From Fimiplasma intestinipullorum (GTDB lineage: Bacteria > Bacillota_I > Bacilli_A > Erysipelotrichales > Coprobacillaceae), in NCBI GenBank assembly GCA_018715065.1, contig DVMJ01000086.1:1-14439 (forward strand): 14,439 nucleotides of DNA, written 5' to 3'. This document shows positions 1 through 6,399 of this stretch, one piece after another; the stretch's first letter is position 1; each line of letters begins with the position of its first letter. The position numbers were made by a program, and so were the translations under genes. The notes below the pieces were generated by a model, which saw only the letters and a program-made list of their open reading frames with translations, made no database searches and had not been told where the DNA came from.

Positions 1-97
1 TTGTCTTGAAACTTTGCGTTTCTGACGTGACTTTCTTTGTCTTTCAGGTTTATGTTTCAGTTTTCAATGTTCCAGCGTCGGCTTTTCCCCGACTGCC
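1..97 (-). other. Leader of a stable-RNA (probably rRNA) operon
   Basis: This is the transcribed region downstream of the strong minus-strand promoter at 103-131, running off the left edge. Read on the minus strand it starts near a G at about 96-97. It forms a small hairpin (GTCGG at 89-93 pairing with CCGAC at 77-81), and then contains an ACATTGAAAACTGAAAC stretch (about 54-70). That stretch resembles the boxA-like 'TTGAAAACTGAA' leader segments preceding 16S rRNA in many Firmicutes. No start codon with a good ribosome site is visible in it, and no mature rRNA sequence is inside the window. The rRNA assignment is an inference from promoter strength and leader resemblance; a tRNA cluster is the main alternative. 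Confidence 0.5.
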
Positions 98-102
98 TGT
101 AT

Positions 103-131
103 ATCTTACCACTTCATTCTTTTTTTGTCAA
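103..131 (-). promoter_or_regulatory. Strong sigma-A promoter with extended -10 and UP-like tract
   Basis: On the minus strand the -35 box is a perfect TTGACA (126-131), the spacer is 17 nt, and the -10 is TAAGAT (103-108) preceded by TGG (extended -10). Upstream, about 132-170, is almost pure A/T with several A and T tracts, like an UP element. The predicted first base is a G, as is usual for growth-regulated rrn promoters in Firmicutes. It points left, away from dtd, and drives something outside the window. Confidence 0.75.
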
Positions 132-174
132 TCAATTTCTCCAAAAAATTACATTTTTTCTTTTTTGATTGAAA

Positions 175-211
175 ATGGCCCAGATATCCCACTAAATATG
201 ATCTGAGCCAT
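175..211 (-). terminator. dtd terminator
   Basis: On the minus strand an 11-bp stem, ATGGCTCAGAT (201-211) with ATCTGGGCCAT (175-185), has one G-U pair and a 15-nt loop and is followed by TTTC. It lies four bases after the dtd stop and just before the A/T-rich tract of the leftward stable-RNA promoter. The U-tail is short, so efficiency is uncertain. Confidence 0.55.
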
Positions 212-215
212 GCAT

Positions 216-677
216 TTATTTGTTTTTGGACAAAACTGTCTCGCTATCTAAAATAATCGTGACAGGTCCATCATTAGCGATTTCCACCAGCATATCTGCA
301 CCGAATTCTCCTTTGGCCAGATGAATGCCTAAAGCTGTCAACTTGGCATTAAACTGATCATAAAGGGTCGTTGCGATATCCGGTTTTGCAGCCTGCGTGA
401 ATCCGGGACGGCGTCCATGCCGGCAATCAGCGTATAAGGTAAACTGAGAAATTGAAAGAATACTGCCACCAATATCCAGCAGCGAGCGGTTCATCTTTCC
501 ATTTTCATCACTGAAGACTCTCAAATTCAACATTTTATCGATCATTGGATCCAGCACTTTTTCATCATCATCCTGACCAAATCCAACCAATACAACATAG
601 CCCTGATCAATTTTGCCTTTGACCTCCCCTTCAATGGTAACTGACCCACGGGTAACACGTTGCAACACCAGACGCAT
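216..677 (-). CDS. dtd: D-aminoacyl-tRNA deacylase
   Basis: This cytoplasmic enzyme hydrolyses the ester bond of D-aminoacyl-tRNAs (and Gly-tRNA-Ala), recycling tRNA mischarged with D-Tyr, D-Asp and similar. The 153-residue length is normal for the Dtd family. The two signature segments are present: SQFTLYADCRHGRRPGF (active-site Ser-Gln-Phe-Thr motif) and, near the C-terminus, NDGPVTIILDS (Gly-Pro motif that rejects L-amino acids). The start used here is the ATG of MRLVLQRV at 675-677, with a GGAGGAG ribosome site six bases upstream. A start five codons further upstream would contain that site and is unlikely. In many Firmicutes dtd follows relA; here it is a single gene divergent from rarA, with its own terminator. 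Confidence 0.95.
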   Translation of the reverse strand: MRLVLQRVTRGSVTIEGEVKGKIDQGYVVLVGFGQDDDEKVLDPMIDKMLNLRVFSDENGKMNRSLLDIGGSILSISQFTLYADCRHGRRPGFTQAAKPDIATTLYDQFNAKLTALGIHLAKGEFGADMLVEIANDGPVTIILDSETVLSKNK

Positions 678-726
678 GACAAACTCCTCCATTTCTTTGC
701 TTTACTTTCTGAATTAATCCGCTTAC

Positions 727-756
727 TATTATATAGGAATCAAGCTTAAAAGAAAA
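727..756. promoter_or_regulatory. Overlapping divergent -10 boxes for dtd and rarA
   Basis: The 89-base dtd-rarA gap has a perfect TATAAT on the minus strand (728-733) with a weak TTTTCT -35 candidate 17 nt upstream (751-756), suited to dtd. The same bases read TATTAT (727-732) on the plus strand, suited to rarA, but no good plus -35 box is seen. If both are used, the two promoters overlap and RNA polymerase binding would be mutually exclusive. Confidence 0.4.
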
Positions 757-766
757 GAGGGATCAC

Positions 767-2026
767 ATGCAACAAACTTTAGCGTACCGCATGCGGCCTC
801 AGCACTTGGCGGATGTGTTGGGTCAGCAGCATTTAGTCGGTCCAGGTCAAATTCTATCCCGCCTGGTTAAAAATAAACATCCGCTTTCCATGATCCTGTA
901 TGGACCGCCCGGATGCGGCAAAACAACCATTGCCAGCTGTCTGGCTAATGATCTGGGCATCCCTTTCCGACTCTTTAATGCCTCCACCGGAAACAAAAAA
1001 GAGATGGACATGATTATTGAAGAAGCCAAGCTTTACGATGGTATGTTTGTCATCATTGATGAGGTGCATCGTCTGAATAAGGATAAGCAGGATCATCTTT
1101 TACCCCATATCGAAAGCGGTCTGCTGGTCATTGTCGGCTGCACGACCGCCAATCCTTATCATTCTATCAATCCGGCCATTCGTTCACGCTGTCATATCTT
1201 CGAGGTCAAGCCTTTGACCACACAGGATGTCATCATTGGCCTTGAGCGCGCACTCGTCCAGGAGGGGTATCAAGCAGATCCTAAAGCCTTAGAAACCATT
1301 GCCAAACTTTCGAGCGGCGATGTACGCTACGCCTTAAATTGCCTTGAACTCTGTATGATCCTGGCCGAAGATAAAAACATCAGTGTCAAAATGGTACAGG
1401 AGGCTTCCTTGAAGGCCAATGCGCGTTATGACAAAGATGAGGATGAATATTATGACACACTGAGCGGCTTTCAAAAATCCATTCGTGGCAGCGACCCTAA
1501 CGGTGCCCTGTATTATCTGGCCAAATTGATTGAATATCAGGACCTTGAATCACTGGAACGGCGTCTGATCACGATTGCCTATGAAGATATTGGCCTGGCC
1601 AATCCGATGGCTTGTGCCAGAACGCTCAATGCCATCGATGCTGCTAAGCGCATTGGTTTTCCCGAAGCGCGTATTCCTTTAGCTGTAGCAGTCATCGATC
1701 TGGCCCTTTCACCTAAATCAAAATCTGCCGAAGCTGCCATTGACCGCGCCATGCAGACAGTTCAAACGCATTACCGTTCAGCGCCAAACTACCTGCGGCT
1801 GACCCCGGTCGGATTACAAGACGATGAAAAATACGATTATGCCCGCAGCGACCTGTGGGAGTATATTCAGTATCTGCCGTCCGGACTGGAAAATGAACAG
1901 TTCTATATTCCCGAAAAGACCAGCAGTTATGAAAAGAACCTGATGGTTCATTACGAAAACATTTTAAAGCATGGCCGTACTTCGGATATTCGTCGACTGA
2001 ATCACCTGCCTAAGAAAAAAAGATAA
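767..2026 (+). CDS. rarA: Replication-associated recombination protein A (RarA/MgsA)
   Basis: This AAA+ ATPase of the clamp-loader/RuvB-related group acts at stalled or gapped replication forks and interacts with SSB in studied species. The 419 residues contain the family's N-terminal GQQHLVG segment (about 19-25), Walker A GPPGCGKTT (46-54), Walker B VIIDEVH (95-101), sensor 1 GCTTANP (124-130) and an arginine-finger region NPAIRSR (135-141). The C-terminal half matches the RarA/WRNIP1 tetramerisation domain, e.g. YEDIGLANP and an LTPVGLQDD region near the end. The ATG is preceded by AGAGGG at suitable distance. No clear terminator follows; the next gene has its own ribosome site and probable promoter. 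Confidence 0.95.
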   Translation: MQQTLAYRMRPQHLADVLGQQHLVGPGQILSRLVKNKHPLSMILYGPPGCGKTTIASCLANDLGIPFRLFNASTGNKKEMDMIIEEAKLYDGMFVIIDEVHRLNKDKQDHLLPHIESGLLVIVGCTTANPYHSINPAIRSRCHIFEVKPLTTQDVIIGLERALVQEGYQADPKALETIAKLSSGDVRYALNCLELCMILAEDKNISVKMVQEASLKANARYDKDEDEYYDTLSGFQKSIRGSDPNGALYYLAKLIEYQDLESLERRLITIAYEDIGLANPMACARTLNAIDAAKRIGFPEARIPLAVAVIDLALSPKSKSAEAAIDRAMQTVQTHYRSAPNYLRLTPVGLQDDEKYDYARSDLWEYIQYLPSGLENEQFYIPEKTSSYEKNLMVHYENILKHGRTSDIRRLNHLPKKKR

Positions 2027-2035
2027 GCGCAACTA

Positions 2036-2049
2036 TACAAGCGTTTACA
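2036..2049 (-). promoter_or_regulatory. cre-like CcpA operator
   Basis: On the minus strand the 14-mer TGTAAACGCTTGTA matches 13 of 14 positions of the cre consensus TGWAARCGYTWNCW, and it is itself nearly palindromic. It sits 71 bases upstream of the PTS IIB-ROK fusion gene and about 60 bases upstream of that gene's expected transcription start. The match is directly visible; CcpA binding is inferred. Confidence 0.5.
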
Positions 2050-2089
2050 TTGTTTGTGTGAAAACATGGCGTCCAAAATCAAAATAGTG

Positions 2090-2095
2090 TACAAT
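2090..2095 (+). promoter_or_regulatory. Candidate -10 box for the IIB-ROK gene
   Basis: TACAAT (five of six to TATAAT) is preceded by TG, 25 bases before the start codon. No recognisable TTGACA-like -35 lies 15-19 bases upstream (best is TGGCGT at 2067). A weak -35 would fit a promoter that needs an activator, possibly at the cre-like site upstream. Confidence 0.4.
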
Positions 2096-2120
2096 AAAAG
2101 AAAGAGAAGGAGGCCTACCT

Positions 2121-3563
2121 ATGAACACAGAACTTACCCAGGATAATTATTCCAAACAGGCTTTTACCCACTGGATCCTTAGCCATGAAAACGAAGAATA
2201 TCAGATCATTCAAGATGATGACAACACCTTGCGTCTAAAAACCGAATTTGGGGAAGCCACCATCCGTTTTACTGAGATTGAGGCGCAAATGATCATCGTC
2301 GAATTCATTATCGTTGCCAACAAAGATGATTCAACGCAGTTTTATCTGCACTTTCAGCTCAGCGATGAAAAACACGCCAAAAAACTCTACGATGAGATGG
2401 TACAGACACTGCTTCAGCTAAAAGACAAAAAAACCGTCAAGGTCCTGCTTTCCTGTTCAGCCGGACTGACAACCTCCATGTTTGCTTCAGAACTCAATTC
2501 CACTTCTGAAATGCTCAAACTGGATCTGCAATTTGACGCAGTCCCTTATACCGATATCTACAAGCAAGCCGAAAACTATGATATCATCCTGATTGCCCCA
2601 CAGATCGGTTATTTGAAAAAACGTTTAGCAGAAAGTCTTGATGACAAACTCGTCTTACAGATTCCGACTGCGCTCTTTGCCTCTTACGACTCTTTTTCTG
2701 TCATTAAATTTGTACAGGACGAGATCCAACAATTCTATGCCAAAAAAGAAGAGAAAAAAAAGCGTGCCTGCGCCTGCAAGATCAAAGAAAAGAAACGGAT
2801 TCTGGCAATCGTCATTATGCCTAACCGTGCCCAAAGCCGAATCTATTATGAATTATACGAAAACGGGCAGATCGTGGATCAGAACCTGATCATTAAACCA
2901 TCGACTAACTATGAGGATCTGAACGATATCATCGATACCATCCTCATCAAATATCAGACGATCGATATGATCGGTATCTCCACTTCTGGCATCATCGGGC
3001 CAGACGGAATCGTCCATATGCGTCTTGCCAATGTCGATAACATCAATCTCAAAGAACGCATCGAAGACAAATACAAGATCCAAACCTATGTTTTTAATAA
3101 TGCAAATGCCGCCGTCTTAGGTTTCGCTCAGGAACATAAAGACTGTCAGAACATCATTTTCCATTCTCAGCCATTTGGCTACAGCCTTGGCGGTCAGGGA
3201 ATTCTCTCCAATGGCCAGCTTGTCTTTGGAAAGAACGGTATCGCCGGTGAAGTGCGTTTCTTCATGAATCGCATGCAGCTCTCCGACGAACTCATCAATC
3301 TCTGCTGGTCCACCCAGGGCGTATTGGAAATTGTGACCAAGTCACTGCTTCCAGCCATCGCCTTATTCGGCCCGGAAATCGTGGCGATTCGTTCACCAAT
3401 GACTTCAGACATGGATGAAATTAAAAAGAAACTGCTCTCGTTCATTCCTGAGGAATACATGCCGGAATTTATTTATGTCAAAGATGCCAGCGGCTACATG
3501 CTGGACGGGACTGTTCGACTGTGCCTGGATCTGGCTGACAAAGAAAAGAAAGTTCAGGTATAA
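2121..3563 (+). CDS. PTS EIIB-like / ROK-like fusion protein, putative sugar sensor
   Basis: This is a 480-residue protein with three parts and no predicted membrane segment or signal peptide. Residues 1-103 are a strand-rich domain ending in a helix that I do not recognise. Residues 104-205 resemble lactose/cellobiose-family PTS EIIB: LLSCSAGLTTSM (109-120) holds the phosphorylatable Cys112, and IAPQIGYLKKRL (158-169) matches the family's APQ motif. A lysine-rich linker with CAC (217-219) follows. Residues 226-480 resemble ROK proteins: GISTSGIIGPDG (285-296), NNANAAVLG (326-334), GGQGILSNG (357-365) and GIAGE (373-377). The DxGGT phosphate loop is replaced by VIMPN (231-235), the catalytic Asp of NDANA is Asn327, and the ROK zinc motif is missing, so sugar kinase activity is unlikely. 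There is no helix-turn-helix. A strong AGGAGG site fixes the start. No transporter genes adjoin it. Domain calls are from motifs; the sensor role is inference. Confidence 0.75.
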   Translation: MNTELTQDNYSKQAFTHWILSHENEEYQIIQDDDNTLRLKTEFGEATIRFTEIEAQMIIVEFIIVANKDDSTQFYLHFQLSDEKHAKKLYDEMVQTLLQLKDKKTVKVLLSCSAGLTTSMFASELNSTSEMLKLDLQFDAVPYTDIYKQAENYDIILIAPQIGYLKKRLAESLDDKLVLQIPTALFASYDSFSVIKFVQDEIQQFYAKKEEKKKRACACKIKEKKRILAIVIMPNRAQSRIYYELYENGQIVDQNLIIKPSTNYEDLNDIIDTILIKYQTIDMIGISTSGIIGPDGIVHMRLANVDNINLKERIEDKYKIQTYVFNNANAAVLGFAQEHKDCQNIIFHSQPFGYSLGGQGILSNGQLVFGKNGIAGEVRFFMNRMQLSDELINLCWSTQGVLEIVTKSLLPAIALFGPEIVAIRSPMTSDMDEIKKKLLSFIPEEYMPEFIYVKDASGYMLDGTVRLCLDLADKEKKVQV

Positions 3564-3568
3564 ATAAA

Positions 3569-3598
3569 AACCATGCTCCAGCCGGAACATGGTTTTTT
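3569..3598. terminator. Bidirectional terminator between convergent genes
   Basis: AACCATG (3569-3575) pairs with CATGGTT (3588-3594), and after one mismatch TCC pairs with GGA around an AGCC loop. TTTTTT follows on the plus strand and TTTTTATTT on the minus strand. It ends the IIB-ROK gene rightward and the mutS-mutL-miaA operon leftward, and its plus-strand U-tail overlaps the miaA stop codon. Confidence 0.9.
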
Positions 3599-4520
3599 AG
3601 TGTTCATCCAAAAACTGACTGACCAGATCTTCCGCCTGGGCAATCGTATGTTCAAAACAATCCAGATCAACCTTCAGAAAGTGAACAGGCATCTGATGAC
3701 GAAACCAGGTCATTTGTCTTTTGGCATAACGGCGCGAATGCAACGCAATCTGTTCTTTGGCTTCTGCCAGCGTCACTTGACCTTCTTTGAGGGCAAAGAG
3801 CTCCTGATAGCCGATCGCCTTCATGCTTTGCATATCCGGCTTGGCTCCTTGCTCGACCAGTCGACAAAACTCATCATACAATCCATCCGCAAACATCTGT
3901 TCGACCCGTTCATTGATTCTCGTATTTAATTGTTCGCGTTCGAGTTCCAGACCAATAAACAGCGTCTCATAAAGCGGCTGCTGCTGATTGGTTTGAATCT
4001 GTTCACTTTTCGTCTTTCCTGTCGTCTCATAGATTTCAATAGCACGCAGTACACGGCGACGATTATTCATATGGATCGATTGTGCACTTTGCGGATCGAT
4101 CGAAGCCAGGTAGGCATGTAGTTTGGCATTATCCATATCTGCAAAGCGGGAAAGGAAGGCTTCATCCCGGCCCTGGTCATCAAAATGGTAATCATACAAG
4201 GCCGCTTTGATATACAGGCCTGTTCCACCGACAATCATGGGGAGATGTCCTCGTTCACTGATTTTAGCAATCTCTTTACGTACCTCCCGTTGAAAATCCA
4301 TCACACTGTAATTTTCAGAGAAATGTCGGCAATCTATGAGATGATGCGCGACCCCCTCCATCTCAACAGGTGTCACTTTGGCCGTACCGATGTCCATTCC
4401 ACGATAGATCTGCATCGAATCCCCGGAGATGATCTCCGCTTGACATTTTTTGGCCAATGCAATCGATAGTTTGGTCTTGCCTACCGCTGTAGGTCCAACG
4501 ATCACAATCACTTTTGGCAT
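3597..4520 (-). CDS. miaA: tRNA dimethylallyltransferase
   Basis: MiaA transfers a dimethylallyl group from DMAPP to N6 of A37 in tRNAs reading UNN codons, forming i6A, the substrate of MiaB, which is also in this window. The 307 residues show the P-loop GPTAVGKT (9-16), the substrate segment DSMQIYRGMDIGTAK (from 34), VGGTGLYIKA, the IGYQEL segment and YAKRQMTWFR near the C-terminus. All are hallmarks of the family, at normal length. The ATG lies two bases after the mutL stop, with an AAGGGTGG ribosome site inside the end of mutL, so translation is probably coupled to mutL. It is the last gene of the mutS-mutL-miaA unit. In many Firmicutes hfq follows, but here the bidirectional terminator comes directly. 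Confidence 0.97.
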   Translation of the reverse strand: MPKVIVIVGPTAVGKTKLSIALAKKCQAEIISGDSMQIYRGMDIGTAKVTPVEMEGVAHHLIDCRHFSENYSVMDFQREVRKEIAKISERGHLPMIVGGTGLYIKAALYDYHFDDQGRDEAFLSRFADMDNAKLHAYLASIDPQSAQSIHMNNRRRVLRAIEIYETTGKTKSEQIQTNQQQPLYETLFIGLELEREQLNTRINERVEQMFADGLYDEFCRLVEQGAKPDMQSMKAIGYQELFALKEGQVTLAEAKEQIALHSRRYAKRQMTWFRHQMPVHFLKVDLDCFEHTIAQAEDLVSQFLDEH

Positions 4521-4522
4521 AG

Positions 4523-6397
4523 CTAAACCACCCTTTTAAACAGTTTTTCTAATTCATAATTCGTATAAGAAATGATCGTCGGTCTGCCGTGAGGACAGAC
4601 ATACGGATTCTCACAGCACATCAGTTCATCCACGATATGCTGCATATTGGCTTGATCAAGATAGGTATTGCCTTTCACACTGGCCTTGCAGCTAAGAGTC
4701 GCAATGGCATTTTCCTCCAGCACCAAAGGATCGACCTCATTCATATGTAAGAGCTGACTAATCATTTCTTCGATGTAAAGCTGCTCATCGATGCGTTTCA
4801 TCCACAACGGCAAACGTTTGACTACAAAGCTGTTGGCTCCAAAATCCTCCAGTTCGATGCCGACTGCCTTTAAGGCATCCCGTCGTTCACGCAGCAACAG
4901 ACACTCGCTTTGCGGATATTCAAGCACGATCGGTACCAGCATGTCTGAAAGCCGCAGATCCCGACGTTTAAATTGTTCCAGATAATACTCATAATTGACT
5001 CTTTCCTTGGCTGCATGCTGATCGATGATATACATGCCTTCATCGTCCTCTGCGACTAGATAAGTGCCATGAATCTGTGCCTTTACCTTCAAATGCCGCT
5101 TCATGACTTTCGGCTTGATTTCTTCAGCCTGAGGCTGTGGTTCTGCAATTTCATGCACAGGCATCTTTTGTGCTTGATCCAGATGTTCCTTTTCCAGAAA
5201 GCTGGGTTCATAAGTAGCCGTCTCTTCCTGCAGTGCCTGTCGACTGGAAGGGACAATGTGCTTCGTCTCAAAAGAAGCGCTCAGCTGTTGCTGCTTGGTA
5301 TCCAATTCCAAAGGAGCTGTAAAGATCTTCTGCGAAAGATCAAAACTTTCCTGTTCATAATCTTTTTTCTCAATGGTGCGCTTAGGCTTTTCATAGACCG
5401 CACGAAAGGTCAGATCCTCCTGATTCAGCGCCTTTTTCAATCCATCTAAAAGCAGCTCACGCAGCTGAGCGGATTTCGAGAAACGGACTTCCAGCTTGGC
5501 CGGATGTACATTGACGTCCACTAAGAAGGGGTCAATTTCAATATTGATAAAAGCAATTGGGAAACGGTCACTGGCTAAATATGGACGATAGACCTGATTG
5601 ATGGCATCCGTGGCAAGCTGATTTTTGACTACGCGATGATTGACCAGGACCATCATATAACTTTTATTTGAGCGCGTCAGATCCAGTTTGGAGATATAAC
5701 CGCTGATATGGAACTCATCGTCACCAAAATCGACCGCCAGCATGTTTTTTGCCACCTGCAGACCATAGATCGTCGCAATGACTTCTAACAGCTGCCCATT
5801 TCCCTTTGTCCTCAGAACGACACGACCCTGATGCATCAGCGTAAAAGCCACATGCGGATAGGAGATGGCCAGCTTTTCAACATAATTTTGAATAGCCGCA
5901 AATTCGGTATTGACACTTTTCATATATTTCAGACGTGCCGGAACATTTTGAAACAGACGTGTGACCGTAATTTCCGTTCCTTTGCGCGCATCATCATCGA
6001 CTTCCTGAATGCATTTTCCAAACTCATAGACGATGCGGTATCCCGTCTTCTCCTGACAGGTCTTTAATTCAAAATGGGAAACAGAAGCAATGGACGGGAT
6101 TGCCTCACCACGAAAGCCCAATGACTGAATACGAAAGAGGTCGAAATCATCCTGGATCTTGCTGGTCGCGTGCCGTTGAAAACAGAGTCTGGCATCCTCA
6201 GGACTCATGCCGGAGCCATTATCTGTCACTTTGATCAGTGTCAGTCCGCCTTCTTCGACTTGAATCTGAATCTGATCCGACTTGGCATCGATACTGTTTT
6301 CAACTAATTCCTTCACCACATTGGCGGGTCTTTCAATAACCTCACCGGCTGCAATCTGGTTAGCTAAATGATCACTTAAGACGTGGATCATGCCCAT
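4523..6397 (-). CDS. mutL: DNA mismatch repair protein MutL, endonuclease type
   Basis: MutL couples MutS mismatch recognition to strand incision and removal. The 624 residues have an N-terminal GHKL ATPase: KELVENSIDA (29-38, catalytic Glu30), DNGSGM (59-64), ATSK (77-80), GFRGEA (94-99). A proline- and acid-rich linker (about 335-435) follows, then the C-terminal dimerisation and endonuclease domain. The nuclease motif DQHA-x2-E-x4-E is intact (Asp459 to Glu470). The metal-site partners SCKAS (569-573), CPHGRP (601-606) and FKR (620-622) are present, so this is a nicking MutL as expected in an organism without MutH. At the position where B. subtilis MutL has its beta-clamp motif QEMIVP, this protein has SDMLVP (484-489). 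The first ATG, 2 nt past the mutS stop, has a GGGAGGT site 7-8 bases upstream, which favours it over Met3. Confidence 0.97.
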   Translation of the reverse strand: MGMIHVLSDHLANQIAAGEVIERPANVVKELVENSIDAKSDQIQIQVEEGGLTLIKVTDNGSGMSPEDARLCFQRHATSKIQDDFDLFRIQSLGFRGEAIPSIASVSHFELKTCQEKTGYRIVYEFGKCIQEVDDDARKGTEITVTRLFQNVPARLKYMKSVNTEFAAIQNYVEKLAISYPHVAFTLMHQGRVVLRTKGNGQLLEVIATIYGLQVAKNMLAVDFGDDEFHISGYISKLDLTRSNKSYMMVLVNHRVVKNQLATDAINQVYRPYLASDRFPIAFINIEIDPFLVDVNVHPAKLEVRFSKSAQLRELLLDGLKKALNQEDLTFRAVYEKPKRTIEKKDYEQESFDLSQKIFTAPLELDTKQQQLSASFETKHIVPSSRQALQEETATYEPSFLEKEHLDQAQKMPVHEIAEPQPQAEEIKPKVMKRHLKVKAQIHGTYLVAEDDEGMYIIDQHAAKERVNYEYYLEQFKRRDLRLSDMLVPIVLEYPQSECLLLRERRDALKAVGIELEDFGANSFVVKRLPLWMKRIDEQLYIEEMISQLLHMNEVDPLVLEENAIATLSCKASVKGNTYLDQANMQHIVDELMCCENPYVCPHGRPTIISYTNYELEKLFKRVV

Positions 6398-6399
6398 TT

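Noticed and set aside
6..206. Plus-strand 66-residue reading frame
   Set aside because: It lacks a ribosome site, is hydrophobic and low in information, and covers the leftward stable-RNA promoter and leader and the dtd terminator.
2450..2735. Possibility that the EIIB region is a functional transporter subunit of a local PTS operon
   Set aside because: No EIIA, EIIC or HPr gene is in the window, and the domain is embedded in a larger soluble protein.
2638..2889. Plus-strand frame inside the EIIB-ROK gene, considered as evidence of a frameshift between two genes
   Set aside because: The main frame is continuous through both domains and the linker, and the alternative frame has no family features, so the fusion is not an artefact visible here.
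3573..3929. Plus-strand 118-residue frame antisense to miaA
   Set aside because: It starts inside the bidirectional terminator, has no ribosome site and is fully opposite conserved miaA codons.
5069..5449. Plus-strand 126-residue frame antisense to mutL
   Set aside because: It lies opposite the low-complexity linker of mutL, with no ribosome site or recognisable motif.
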